Part shown: positions 15,716 through 26,178 of the stretch, piece after piece | Numbering within the stretch: position 1 is the first letter of the stretch | How the letters are laid out: the number at the start of each line of letters is the position of its first letter | Origin: Alphaproteobacteria bacterium | GTDB lineage: Bacteria > Pseudomonadota > Alphaproteobacteria > Bin95 | Direction of reading: 5' to 3' | Assembly (NCBI GenBank): GCA_022822125.1 | Contig: JAJECF010000081.1 | Location: 1 to 26,628 of the forward strand | DNA length: 26,628 nucleotides | Position numbers and translations under genes: made by a program | The notes under the pieces: model-generated | Told to the model about the DNA's origin: nothing | Databases searched by the model: none | The model's input: only the letters and a program-made list of their open reading frames with translations

Positions 15716-18001
15716 ATGACGCTTCCGCTCGACGGCATTACCGTTCTCGACCTCACCTCCGGCCCCGCCGGCGCCTTTGCCGGCATGCTGCTGGGCGACT
15801 CGGGCGCGCGGGTGCTCCGCGCCGTTCATGGCGGGGCGCCCCTGCATCGCAGCGGCGGTTTCGTCGTCTGGGACCGGGGCAAGGAGGCCTTCGACTGGGA
15901 TCCGGAGGCCGAGGGCGCGGAGCGCGCGCTCGCACGCCTGCTGCCGGGCGCGGATGTGCTGCTGCAGGACTTCGCGCCGTCCGCGCCCGGGCAGGCGATG
16001 GTGGCGCCGGCGAAGCTCCTGGCGTCGAACCCGCGCCTCGTCGCCTGCTCGATCACCGCCTACGGCATGAAGGGCCGGTGGCGGGACGACCCGCCGGTGG
16101 ACGACCTCGTAATGGCGCGCGCGGGCATCCTCTCCGGCATGCCGGGCTTCAGGCCGGCGCCGGTGCATGTGCCGCACCCGCTGCCGAGCACCGGGGCCGC
16201 GCTTTTCGCCTGCATCGGCGCGGCCGCCGGCCTGCTCGCGCGCGAGAGCACAGGGCGCGGGCGCATCGTCGAGACCTCGCTGCTGGCAGGCGCCCTGCTC
16301 TTCCACCCGAAAGTGGTGGCGGAGGGCATCCCGCCGCTCGTGTTCCAGACGCATCCCTCCGGCAGCGCGCCCTTCTACAGCCTCTATGCCTGCGCGGACG
16401 GCGAATATATCCAGCTCGGCTGCGTGCATGAGCGCTTCATCGCCCGCGCCGCCGAGTTGATGGGCATTGGCGCGCTCGTCGCCGAGCCCCGGTTCGACAA
16501 TGTGCGCCGGGGCGACGGGATGACGGAGGAGGAGGAACTCCGCGCCGCCATCGCCGGTGCGATGAAGACGCGCAGCGCCGCCGACTGGGCCGCCGATTTC
16601 GAAGCGGCCGATGTGCCCTTCGCGCCGGTCCGGCAGGGTCCGGTCGTCCTTGAGGACCCGCAGATCCGCCACAACGCCATGGCGCTCGCGCTGGAGGATC
16701 CGGCGGTGGGCGCGACGGTGCAGATGGGCGCGCCGATCCGCTTCGCCGAGACGCCGGCGGACCCGAAGCCGCGCGCCGCCGCTTCGGGGCCCCCGCCCGG
16801 GCTTGCGCCGGCGATGGCGGCGGGCGCGCCGGCGGACGCGGAGGACCCGGCGCCGCTGGCGGGCGTGCGGGTGCTGGAGATCACGAACCTCATCGCCGGG
16901 CCCACGGCCGGGCGCCTGCTCGGCGATCTCGGCGCCGACGTCATCAAGCTGGAGCCGCCCGGCGGCGACATCTCGCGGCCCATCGGGCGCAACTACTTCT
17001 ACAACCTGAACTTCAACAAGCGCTCGCTCTGCATCGACGCGCGCAAGCCGGGCGGCAGGGAGGCGATCCAGCGCGTGGCGGCCAGCTGCGACATGATGCT
17101 CGCCAATCTCCGCCCCGGCGCCACGCACCGCATGGGCATCGGCGCGCATGTCGATCCGGAGCTCGTCGAGACGCATGTCACCGGCTACGGCCTGACCGGC
17201 CCCTATTCGAAGCGGCCCGGAATCGACCCGCTGGCGCAGGCGCTGATGGGCCTGTCGCGCGCGCAGGGCGGCAGCGGCAACCCGCCCTCCTTCGCCGCCC
17301 AGCTCGCGCCGACCGACTTCACCGCCGGCGCCATGGCGGCGCTCGGCTCGATCATGGCGCTTTATGCGCGTCGGCGGGGCCGGGCGGCGCGGCGGGTGGA
17401 CAGCAATCTGCTCAATGCCGCCGTGGTGCTGAGTTCGCCCTGGTTCGGGACGTGGCGGGACAAGCCGGAGCGGCCGCTCGCCGATTCCGGCCAGCACGGC
17501 ACAGACGCCTGCCACCGGCTCTACCGGCTGGCCGACGGCTGGATCTATGTCGCCGCGGATGACGAAGCGGCGCGGGCGGCGCTGGCGGGCGCGCTCGGGC
17601 TCGGCGCGCTCGACCCGGCGGGCGGCGGGCACCCGGCCGACTCGCCGCTCGCCCGCGCGATGGAGGCGGCCTTCGCCGACCGTCATGTGGCGGAAGCGCT
17701 GAAATCCCTGGAGGAGGCCGGCGTGCCGGCCGCGGAGGCGCGGGGCGGGGCGAGCGAACTCTTCCTCAATGACGAAGCGGCGCAGGCCAACGACATGGTC
17801 ACCGAGGCGCAGCACCCGACGGCCGGGCGGATGCGGATCGCCTGGAACTATATCGGCTTCCGTGACACCGCGCCCTCCGCCGCCCGCCCGACGCCGCTGC
17901 TCGGCGAGCACAGCGCGGACGTGCTGGCCGAAGCGGGCATGGACGCGGGCGGGATCGAGGCGCTGCTGGCGTCCGGCGCGGTGCTGGCGGAGCGGGGCTG
18001 A
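15716..18001 (+). CDS. Tandem two-domain CaiB/BaiF CoA-transferase
   Basis: A 761-residue fusion of two class III CoA-transferase domains, about 1-350 and 378-761, joined by an Ala/Pro-rich linker (about 350-380). Family III enzymes are usually single chains of about 400 residues forming interlocked dimers; a fusion would make a pseudo-dimer in one chain. Domain 2 has the catalytic Asp, D534 in APTDFTAGAMAALG. At the equivalent place domain 1 has Ser, S158 in PLPSTGAALFACIG, so domain 1 is probably inactive or structural. The N-terminal family motif is kept in both (PLDGITVLDL; PLAGVRVLEI), but domain 1 lacks the GADVIK-E sequence. The start at 15716 fits homology; the frame is open from 15674. 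The stop is only 6 bp from the stop of the convergent monooxygenase gene. Confidence 0.92.
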   Translation: MTLPLDGITVLDLTSGPAGAFAGMLLGDSGARVLRAVHGGAPLHRSGGFVVWDRGKEAFDWDPEAEGAERALARLLPGADVLLQDFAPSAPGQAMVAPAKLLASNPRLVACSITAYGMKGRWRDDPPVDDLVMARAGILSGMPGFRPAPVHVPHPLPSTGAALFACIGAAAGLLARESTGRGRIVETSLLAGALLFHPKVVAEGIPPLVFQTHPSGSAPFYSLYACADGEYIQLGCVHERFIARAAELMGIGALVAEPRFDNVRRGDGMTEEEELRAAIAGAMKTRSAADWAADFEAADVPFAPVRQGPVVLEDPQIRHNAMALALEDPAVGATVQMGAPIRFAETPADPKPRAAASGPPPGLAPAMAAGAPADAEDPAPLAGVRVLEITNLIAGPTAGRLLGDLGADVIKLEPPGGDISRPIGRNYFYNLNFNKRSLCIDARKPGGREAIQRVAASCDMMLANLRPGATHRMGIGAHVDPELVETHVTGYGLTGPYSKRPGIDPLAQALMGLSRAQGGSGNPPSFAAQLAPTDFTAGAMAALGSIMALYARRRGRAARRVDSNLLNAAVVLSSPWFGTWRDKPERPLADSGQHGTDACHRLYRLADGWIYVAADDEAARAALAGALGLGALDPAGGGHPADSPLARAMEAAFADRHVAEALKSLEEAGVPAAEARGGASELFLNDEAAQANDMVTEAQHPTAGRMRIAWNYIGFRDTAPSAARPTPLLGEHSADVLAEAGMDAGGIEALLASGAVLAERG

Positions 18002-18007
18002 CCCGGC

Positions 18008-19180
18008 TCAGGCCGCCTTCGCCGTCTGCCGCTCGCGGAAGGGCGCCATCACCTCCTTGCCGAAAAGTTCGAGCTGCTCGAGCATCACCGCGAGCGGCGT
18101 GCCCATGCTCGACTGGACATTGACGTCCTCCAGGCCCGGATATCGGGCCTGCAGCGCCTCCAGATAGTCGATGAAGCCCTCCGGCGGGCCGCAATACCAG
18201 GAGCCCGCCTCGACCGCGCGCTCCAGGGTCGGGATGTTGAGCTCGGCCCAGTCGCCGCGCTCGCTCACCCGCTCAAGCTGCTCGGGCTTCATCGGCACCA
18301 TGCCGAGCGGCGCGAACATCTTGACATGCTCCTCGAAGAAGGGCGTGGCCTCGCGGATCGCCTTTTCCTTCGTCTCGGCGATGTGGAAATTCAAGCCGAT
18401 GCAGAGGTTCTCGCCGATCTGCACATCGTGCCCGGCGCGCTCCCAGGCCTCCTTGAAGGCCACGATCGGCCGCTCCGCCATCAGCGCCGAGCCGCCGCCG
18501 ACAATGCCCTTGATGGCGTGTTTCGCCATGAAGTCGAGCCCGCGCGGCTGCGCGCTCACGATCGGCTGCCAGCATTCCACCGGCTGGTTGACCGGGCGCG
18601 GCACCAGCGTGATCTCGTCCAACTCGTATCCGCGATAGGGCACGCGCGGCGGCAGGGTGTAGTGCTTGCCCTCGTGCCGGAACGACTCCTCGCGGAAGGA
18701 GCGCAGCACGATCTCCGTCTGCTCCTCGAACAGGTCCCGGTTGGCGTCTGCGTCCATCAGCACGCCGCCCAGCGTCTCGACCTCGCGGGTGTGGTAGCCG
18801 CGCCCGACGCCGAAGATCACCCGGCCCCCGGTCAGGATGTCGGCGGTGGCGAAGTCTTCCGCGAGGCGCAGCGGATGCCACATGGTGGTGACATTGAATC
18901 CGCAGCCGAAGCGCAGCCGCTTCGTCTTGTGGGCCAGATGCACGAAGAACAGCGGCAGGTTCGGGATGCACTCATAGCCCTCATGCTGGAAATGATGCTC
19001 GGCCAGCCAGAAAGCGTCATAGCCGAGCTCGTCCATGGCGACGGCCATCTTCTCGGTCTTTTCAAATACCGAGGCCAGCCGGTCATTGTCGTAGCGCCGG
19101 TCGTTCGCCGGCGTGGCGTCCTGGCCCATGTCGTCCAGGTCGATATGCCCGGCAAACAGGCTTCCGAAGCGCTTGATCAC
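18008..19180 (-). CDS. Luciferase-like flavin monooxygenase (LLM family)
   Basis: A 390-residue flavin-dependent (FMNH2 or F420) class C monooxygenase with a TIM-barrel core. Visible family features are ELGYDAFWLAEHHF (about 51-64), RLRFGCGFNVTTMWHPLRLAED (about 88-109), DILTGGRVIFGVGRGY (about 114-129) and a later VECWQPIVSAQ segment. The start is a GTG at 19180 (protein begins MIKRFGSLFAGH) because GGAGGA lies 8 nt upstream; the frame to 19231 offers an ATG at 19201 with no good ribosome site. Such enzymes oxidise aldehydes, alkanesulfonates or aromatic/organic substrates with a separate flavin reductase, which is not in the window. It converges on the fused CoA-transferase and is divergent from the VOC gene across the second repeat cluster. 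Confidence 0.9.
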   Translation of the reverse strand: MIKRFGSLFAGHIDLDDMGQDATPANDRRYDNDRLASVFEKTEKMAVAMDELGYDAFWLAEHHFQHEGYECIPNLPLFFVHLAHKTKRLRFGCGFNVTTMWHPLRLAEDFATADILTGGRVIFGVGRGYHTREVETLGGVLMDADANRDLFEEQTEIVLRSFREESFRHEGKHYTLPPRVPYRGYELDEITLVPRPVNQPVECWQPIVSAQPRGLDFMAKHAIKGIVGGGSALMAERPIVAFKEAWERAGHDVQIGENLCIGLNFHIAETKEKAIREATPFFEEHVKMFAPLGMVPMKPEQLERVSERGDWAELNIPTLERAVEAGSWYCGPPEGFIDYLEALQARYPGLEDVNVQSSMGTPLAVMLEQLELFGKEVMAPFRERQTAKAA

Positions 19181-19323
19181 AGTCTCGTTCCTCCGTCGCA
19201 TCCTGCGGAATGGGTGTCCGGCGGGCAGCATACATAGGCGCCTGCCGCCATAGAAGAGCGCCCCCTCAACCGGCCGCCGCCCGGTTTCCCTTTTTTCGTC
19301 GATCCGCCCGGCGCCCCGCCTCT

Positions 19324-19490
19324 CCTCATCCTGAGTAGCGCCCGCCTGCGGGCGCGTATCGAATCTTATCCTGAGTAGCGGCTGCGTCAGCAGGCGCGTA
19401 TCGAAGGACGGTCCTGAGCCTGTCGAAGGGGACGTCCCTCGCCGTCCGGCCCCCTCGATACGCGGCTGACGCCGCTACTCGGGATGAGGA
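19324..19490. repeat. Palindromic intergenic repeat cluster, locus 2
   Basis: Two direct copies, about 19324-19362 and 19364-19408, share ATCCTGAGTAGCG...GGCGCGTATCGAA. A third copy at about 19453-19490 is reversed, ending in TACTCGGGATGAGGA. A CCTGTCGAAGG tail at about 19420-19430 matches the tail of locus 1. The central GC-rich parts are variable small hairpins. The order here (direct, direct, reversed) differs from locus 1 (reversed, direct, direct). The repeat occupies an upstream region rather than the 3' gap seen at locus 1. Confidence 0.85.
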
Positions 19491-19551
19491 CAAAGGACCG
19501 GGGCTACGGCAGGGAGGCGCCGCGCCATCGGTTCCGATCAATGACCGCTGG

Positions 19552-19557
19552 TATAAC
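19552..19557 (+). promoter_or_regulatory. Possible -10 box before the VOC gene
   Basis: TATAAC stands out in a GC-rich stretch about 90 bp before the VOC start codon. No clear -35 is found at standard spacing, so this is weak. Confidence 0.25.
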
Positions 19558-19648
19558 ATGGACATGCGGACGGGCGGGCGGCTCCGAGCGCTTGCCGGCC
19601 GCGGTCTGAAAGAACGGCCGCAAACGCGGCGAGACAGGGGAGGCAGCG

Positions 19649-20224
19649 ATGGTCGCGCCCAGCAAATTCGCCCATATCGTTTACAACACGCACCGCTTCG
19701 AGGAGATGATCGACTGGTATGCCCGCGTCTTCGAGGCGCGGACCCAGCACCGGGACGAAAGGCTCGCCTTCCTCACCTATGACGACGAGCATCACCGCTT
19801 CGCCTTCATCAATCTCGGGCCGGCGGCGGCAGGGGCCGCGGAGCGCCGGCCGGGCGAGGCGGGCGTCAACCATGTCGCCTACACCTGGAGGGACCTGGGC
19901 GAACTGCTGGACACCTACAAGCAGCTGAAGGCCATGGGTATCCTGCCCTACCGGCCGATCCGGCACGGGCTGACGCTCTCCATGTATTACCGCGACCCGG
20001 ACGGCAACGGGCTCGAATTCCAGATCGACGCGATGGACCTGGCGGCCGCCGGCGCGTTCATGCGCAGCGAGGCCTTCGCGCGCGACCCCGTCGGCCAGCC
20101 CTTCGACCCGGACGAGCTCGTGGCCCGCTACGAGGCCGGCGAGCCGGTGGATGACCTCGTCTTCCGCTCCGACCAGCCCGAACATGCCGGCTCCGCCTTC
20201 CGCAGGACGGACCGCGCCGCATAG
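19649..20224 (+). CDS. VOC-family protein, extradiol dioxygenase-like
   Basis: A 191-residue vicinal oxygen chelate protein. It has two beta-alpha-beta-beta-beta modules: the first from SKFAHIVYNTHRFEEMIDWY, the second from VNHVAYTWRDL to DPDGNGLEFQID. Probable metal ligands are H9, H75 and E123, the His-His-Glu set of extradiol ring-cleavage dioxygenases and glyoxalase-type relatives. The DPDGN-LEF-ID ending is the usual C-terminal motif. The protein then extends about 60 residues with an acidic tail. It may cleave a catechol-like substrate or act on a glyoxal adduct; sequence alone does not decide. GGGGAGG lies just upstream of the ATG. The neighbouring monooxygenase, dehydrogenase and CoA-transferases make a catabolic role plausible. 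It converges on sufA with a 59-bp gap. Confidence 0.88.
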   Translation: MVAPSKFAHIVYNTHRFEEMIDWYARVFEARTQHRDERLAFLTYDDEHHRFAFINLGPAAAGAAERRPGEAGVNHVAYTWRDLGELLDTYKQLKAMGILPYRPIRHGLTLSMYYRDPDGNGLEFQIDAMDLAAAGAFMRSEAFARDPVGQPFDPDELVARYEAGEPVDDLVFRSDQPEHAGSAFRRTDRAA

Positions 20225-20226
20225 CT

Positions 20227-20251
20227 CCGGCCGCCATCGGGCAGGGGCCGG
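20227..20251. terminator. Hairpin between VOC gene and sufA
   Basis: CCGGCC (20227-20232) and GGCCGG (20246-20251) form a 6-bp stem with a 13-nt loop in the 59-bp gap between converging genes. No T-run follows on either strand. It may act as a weak bidirectional terminator. Confidence 0.25.
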
Positions 20252-20283
20252 TGCGACGACGGCAGCGGCCCGTTCATCTCCCG

Positions 20284-20619
20284 TCACACATGGAAACTCT
20301 CGCCGCAGCCGCAGGTGCCCTTGGCGTTGGGGTTTTCGAAGGTGAAGCCGGATTCGAAGATGCCTTCCCGGTAGTCCATCACCGAGCCGATCAGGAACAT
20401 GACCGCGGTCGGGTCGATCAGCACGGTCACGCCATTTGACTCGATGGCTTCCTCATAGGGCTTGCGGTCCTTCGCATATTCGACGGAATAGGAGAGGCCG
20501 GAGCAGCCGCGCGTGCGCACGCCGACGCGCAGGCCGATCGCCGGCTCCTCGGAGAGCGACATCAGGTGGCGCACCCGCTCGGCGGCGGCGTCCGTCATCC
20601 GGATCATCGGCTCTGGCAT
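20284..20619 (-). CDS. sufA: SufA/IscA A-type Fe-S carrier
   Basis: A 111-residue HesB/IscA-family protein that accepts Fe-S clusters from the SufBCD scaffold and passes them to apo-proteins in the cytoplasm. The three conserved Cys ligands are C39 in RTRGCSGLSY and C103/C105 in GTCGCGESF. Length and the C-terminal ESF are standard. The start is set by an ideal AGGAGG ahead of the ATG. It is the last gene of the SUF operon, 16 bp after sufT. SufA, IscA and ErpA cannot be fully separated by sequence; the operon supports SufA. Confidence 0.95.
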   Translation of the reverse strand: MPEPMIRMTDAAAERVRHLMSLSEEPAIGLRVGVRTRGCSGLSYSVEYAKDRKPYEEAIESNGVTVLIDPTAVMFLIGSVMDYREGIFESGFTFENPNAKGTCGCGESFHV

Positions 20620-20635
20620 GTCCGCCTCCTTGTCC

Positions 20636-21034
20636 TCACCACATGTCGAGCGCGAGGCGGGCTTCCTCGCTCATGCGCTCCATCGTCCATGCCGGCTCCC
20701 ACACCAGCCGGACCTCGACCTCGCCGACGCCCTGCACGCCCGCCACGGCGTCGGCCACCATGCCCGGCATCTCGCCGGCGACCGGGCAGCCGGGCGCGGT
20801 CAGGCTCATCTCGACGCGCACGGAGCCGTCCTCGGCCTGCTCCAGATCGTAAATGAGGCCGAGTTCGTAAATGTCCACCGGAATTTCCGGGTCGTACACG
20901 GTCTTGAGCGCCGCGATCAGGTTCGCATGCGGCGCAATCGGCGAGCCCGGCTCCAGCGGCGTCCCGGCCTCGGCGCGGAACTCCTGCAGCGGCTCGCCGC
21001 CCATCCAGTGCTCGAAGGGCATGGTCCCTTCCAT
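20636..21034 (-). CDS. sufT: SufT, DUF59 (MIP18-like) Fe-S assembly factor
   Basis: A 132-residue DUF59 protein of the SUF-associated type. The signature DPEIPVDIYELGLIY spans 48-62, and the conserved Cys of the family is C83 in LTAPGCPVAGEMPG. An N-terminal extension of about 35 residues precedes the DUF59 domain. SufT helps maturation of Fe-S proteins, notably under high demand, and is common in SUF operons lacking ISC genes. GGAG precedes the ATG at 21034; an internal ATG four codons later is an alternative. It lies 21 bp after the sufU stop and 16 bp before sufA, so it is co-transcribed. Confidence 0.94.
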   Translation of the reverse strand: MEGTMPFEHWMGGEPLQEFRAEAGTPLEPGSPIAPHANLIAALKTVYDPEIPVDIYELGLIYDLEQAEDGSVRVEMSLTAPGCPVAGEMPGMVADAVAGVQGVGEVEVRLVWEPAWTMERMSEEARLALDMW

Positions 21035-21055
21035 CGTTCTCCGTCCTGTCCCCGC

Positions 21056-21523
21056 CTATTCCGTTGTCGCCTTCGCCTTGCCGTCGAGCGCGGCCGCGAA
21101 AGTATGCCACGGCAACGTGGCGCATTTTACCCGCATCGGGAACTGGCGCACACCCGCCATGACCTGGAGCCTGTCCAACTCCTCCTCGAACTCCTCCGGC
21201 ATGTCCAACGGGTCGAACGCCTCGTCCGTGCATATGGCGTGGAACAGGTCGAACAGCTGCCGCGCCTCCGCCTCGCTGCGCCCCTTCAACAGCTCGGTCA
21301 TCATCGAAGCCGATGCGGTGGTTATCGCGCAGCCGCGGCCCTGGAAGGCCACATCGTCGAGCCCGCCGCCGCCGTCCCGCTTGACATAGACATGCACCCG
21401 GTCGCCGCAGAGCGGATTGTCGCCCCTCGCCTCGCCGTCAGCATTCTCGATGCGGCGGAAATTGCGCGGATTGCGGCCGTGGTCGAGGATGACCTCCTGG
21501 TAAAGCTCGCGCAGCTCGTTCAT
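21056..21523 (-). CDS. sufU: SufU-type Fe-S scaffold / sulfur acceptor
   Basis: A 155-residue IscU-like protein of the SUF type. Metal ligands are C39 and D41 (NPLCGDRV), C65 (GRGCAIT) and C134 (VKCATLPWHTF), matching the Cys-Asp-Cys-Cys zinc site of SufU. An extra segment between C65 and C134 compared with IscU and the lack of the IscU LPPVK chaperone motif support SufU. In Bacillus SufU takes persulfide sulfur from SufS; here the role is inferred from the family. The ATG overlaps the sufS stop by 4 bp (ATGA). The frame extends further upstream to 21655, but that part is within sufS and non-homologous. Confidence 0.94.
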   Translation of the reverse strand: MNELRELYQEVILDHGRNPRNFRRIENADGEARGDNPLCGDRVHVYVKRDGGGGLDDVAFQGRGCAITTASASMMTELLKGRSEAEARQLFDLFHAICTDEAFDPLDMPEEFEEELDRLQVMAGVRQFPMRVKCATLPWHTFAAALDGKAKATTE

Positions 21524-22776
21524 CGCCCGAAGATCTCCGCGACCTCGTCCAGCGCCTCGACCAGCCGGTCCGCCTCGCTCCTCATATTGTAGAGCCCGAA
21601 GGAGGCCCTGGCCGTCGCGCCGACATCGAAGCGCTCCATCACCGGGAAGGCGCAATGATGGCCGGCGCGCACCGCCACGCCCGCCCGGTCGACGATCGTG
21701 CCGATATCGTGGGGGTGGGCCTGGTCCATGGTGAAGGAGACGATGGCGCCCCGCTCGCGCGCATGGCCGACGAGGCGCACGCCCGGCGCGGCCGCCAGGC
21801 GTTCGCGGGCATATTCGGCGACATCCATCTCATGCGCCAGGATCGCCTCGCGCCCGATGGCCTCGATATAGTCGAGCGCCGCGCCGAGCCCCACCGCCTC
21901 GACGATGGCGGGCGTGCCGGCCTCGAATTTGTGCGGGGCCGGTTTGAAAGTGCTCTTCTCGAAGGTGACATGCGCGATCATCTCGCCGCCGCCCTGATAG
22001 GGGGGCATGGCGTCAAGCAGCGCCTTTCGGCCCCATAGCGCGCCGATGCCGGTCGGCCCGTAGGTCTTGTGCCCGGAAAAACAGTAGAAATCGACATCGA
22101 GCGCCTGCACGTCGACAGGCATGTGCGGCGCGGCCTGGCAGCCGTCCACCATGATGAGCGCGCCCTTCTCATGCGCCATCCGCGCCATCTGCCCGATCGG
22201 CAGCACCGTGCCGATGGAGTTGGAGACATGGGTGACCGAGACGAGCTTCGTCCGCCCGTCGTCCAGCAGGCCGGCATAGGCCTCCAGATCGACCTCGCCT
22301 GCATCGTCCACGGGGATGACCGCAAGCTCGGCCCCTGTCCCGTCGCGCAGCAATTGCCAGGGCACGATGTTGGAATGGTGCTCCAGCGTCGAAATGACGA
22401 TCCGGTCGCCCCGGCCGATATTGGCCCGCCCCCAGGTTGCGGCCACGAGGTTGAGGGCTTCCGTGGCGCCCCGCGTCCAGACGATTTCGTCGGCTTCCGG
22501 CGCATTGATGAAGCGCGCCACCGTCTCCCGCGCCGCCTCGAACTGGTCCGTGCAGGCCTGGGAGAGGAAATGCACGCCGCGATGGACGTTGGAATAGGTC
22601 TCCTCCATCACTTGCGTCATGGCGCGGATGACCTGGCGCGGCTTCTGGGCGCTCGCGCCCGTGTCCAGATAGACCAGCGGCTTGCCGAAGACCTCGCGCG
22701 CGAGGATCGGGAAGTCCTGGCGGATCGCCAGCACATCGTAATTCGGCTTGAGGGACGGGGTGCTGTCCGGGCTCAT
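21520..22776 (-). CDS. sufS: SufS cysteine desulfurase
   Basis: A 418-residue PLP-dependent group II cysteine desulfurase, which removes sulfur from L-cysteine to supply Fe-S assembly. The PLP lysine is K237 in FSGHKTYGPTGIGALWG. The catalytic Cys that holds the persulfide is C375 in VRAGHHCAFPVM. The PLP-contact motifs TRGATEALNLVA (101-112), EHHSNIVPW (132-140) and the Asp of MVDGCQAAPH (209-218) are present. Length fits SufS. The ATG at 22776 overlaps the sufD stop by 4 bp, and the stop overlaps the sufU start. No SufE is seen; the SufU-type protein next to it likely replaces SufE. Confidence 0.97.
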   Translation of the reverse strand: MSPDSTPSLKPNYDVLAIRQDFPILAREVFGKPLVYLDTGASAQKPRQVIRAMTQVMEETYSNVHRGVHFLSQACTDQFEAARETVARFINAPEADEIVWTRGATEALNLVAATWGRANIGRGDRIVISTLEHHSNIVPWQLLRDGTGAELAVIPVDDAGEVDLEAYAGLLDDGRTKLVSVTHVSNSIGTVLPIGQMARMAHEKGALIMVDGCQAAPHMPVDVQALDVDFYCFSGHKTYGPTGIGALWGRKALLDAMPPYQGGGEMIAHVTFEKSTFKPAPHKFEAGTPAIVEAVGLGAALDYIEAIGREAILAHEMDVAEYARERLAAAPGVRLVGHARERGAIVSFTMDQAHPHDIGTIVDRAGVAVRAGHHCAFPVMERFDVGATARASFGLYNMRSEADRLVEALDEVAEIFGR

Positions 22777-23974
22777 GCGCCGGCCTCCAGAAATCCGTCT
22801 ATTCGTTCTTCGACCGCCATGCGCAGCGCGCCTTCCGGCGTGTCTTCCAGTATTTCCGACAGGAAAGCGCGCACCAGCAGCCCGCGGGCGGCGTCCGCCG
22901 GGATACCGCGCGAGCGCAGGTAGAACAGGGCGTCGCCGTCTATGTCGCCTGCCGTCGCGCCGTGGCTGCACTGCACGTCGTCGGCGTAGATTTCCAGCAC
23001 CGGCTTGGCGTCGATCTCGGCCCGGCCGGAGAGCAGCAGCGCGCGGTTGAGCTGGTGGCCGTCCGTCTTCTGCGCGCCCTCGGCCACGACGATATGGCCC
23101 TGGAAGACGCCGCGCGCCTGTCCGCCGATCGCGCCCTTGTAAACCTGCCGGCTGGTCGCGCCCGGCGCGCGGTGCTCGATGCGGCTTGTGTGGTCGGCGA
23201 GCTGCCGGCCGGCGATGGCGTAGGCTCCCTTGAGCGAGAGTTCCGCGCCTTCGCCCGGGATGTCGGCCTCGATCTGGTTGCGCGAGAGCCGCGCGCCGAA
23301 GGTGAACACGGTGCTCTCCAGCGAAGCGCCCCGGCCCAGTCGTGCGGGCATGAACCAGAGATGGTGCGCTTCCGCCCCTTCCTCCTGCAGCTTGGTGTGG
23401 CGGAGCCGCCCGCCGCCGCGCAGCTCGACCTCGGTGACGCCATTGACGAAATAGGCCCCCTTGCCGAGCGCGATATGCCGCTCGACGACCTCCACCGCCC
23501 CGCCGGCCTCGACGATGATGCGGTTGCGCGACTGGGCGACCGGGCCGGTCGGGCCGGGAACGGTCGCATGGACGATCTCGATGGGCTCCTCGCGGACCTC
23601 CCCGACGGTCAGCATATAGCCGTCGCCCGCCATGGCGGCGTTGAGAGAGACCAGCGGCTCTCCCTGCGTATCCGCCGCCCCGTTGGGCCCGGCCCAGCGT
23701 TCGACGGGGACGGTCGTGAGGTCTTCGCGCAGGAAGCCGTTGACCAGAACGATGCGCGGCCCCTCGGTCAGAAGAGGCACCCCGGCTTCCCTGTCCGGCC
23801 CGGCCGGCCGGAAGCGCTGGCGCGCGAGCGGGCGCAGACTCGTATATTTCCACGCCTCGACCCGGTTAGTCGGGAAGCCGCTCGCGGCGAAGGCCTCGAA
23901 GGCGCGCTCCCGCTCGCCCGGTAGCGAGGCGCGGATGCTCTCGAACGCCTCGCGATAGGCTTCTACCCCGAGCG

Positions 23975-23978
<4 letters not shown>
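22773..23978 (-). CDS. sufD: SufD, Fe-S assembly scaffold subunit
   Basis: A 401-residue SufD. It has the N-terminal helical region with FPTNRVEAWKYTSLRPL (35-51) and a right-handed parallel beta-helix core. The conserved C-terminal stretch is ADDVQCSHGATAGDIDGDALFYLRSRGI (about 332-359), where H339 corresponds to the His of SufD implicated in cluster assembly. It forms SufBC2D with the neighbours and supports iron entry. The ATG at 23978 overlaps the sufC stop by 4 bp, and its own stop overlaps the sufS start in the same way. Confidence 0.96.

Positions 23979-26174
<2,196 letters not shown>

Positions 26175-26178
<4 letters not shown>

Larger units (their letters stand above)
19181..19648. 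other. 468-bp divergent intergenic region
   Basis: This gap separates the divergent monooxygenase and VOC genes. Its middle (19324-19490) is a palindromic repeat cluster, described separately. The rest holds the GGAGGA ribosome site of the monooxygenase at its left end and GGGGAGG of the VOC gene at its right end. I see no credible gene; open frames here are translations of the repeat. Confidence 0.7.

Noticed and set aside
15605..17911. Minus-strand open frame of 768 codons
   Set aside because: Antisense to the fused CoA-transferase and composed of Arg/Ala/Gly-rich low-complexity sequence.
19326..19565. Short minus-strand frame over the second repeat cluster
   Set aside because: Translation of the repeat units; it shows the same peptide fragments as the frame at the first cluster because the DNA repeats, not because of a conserved protein.
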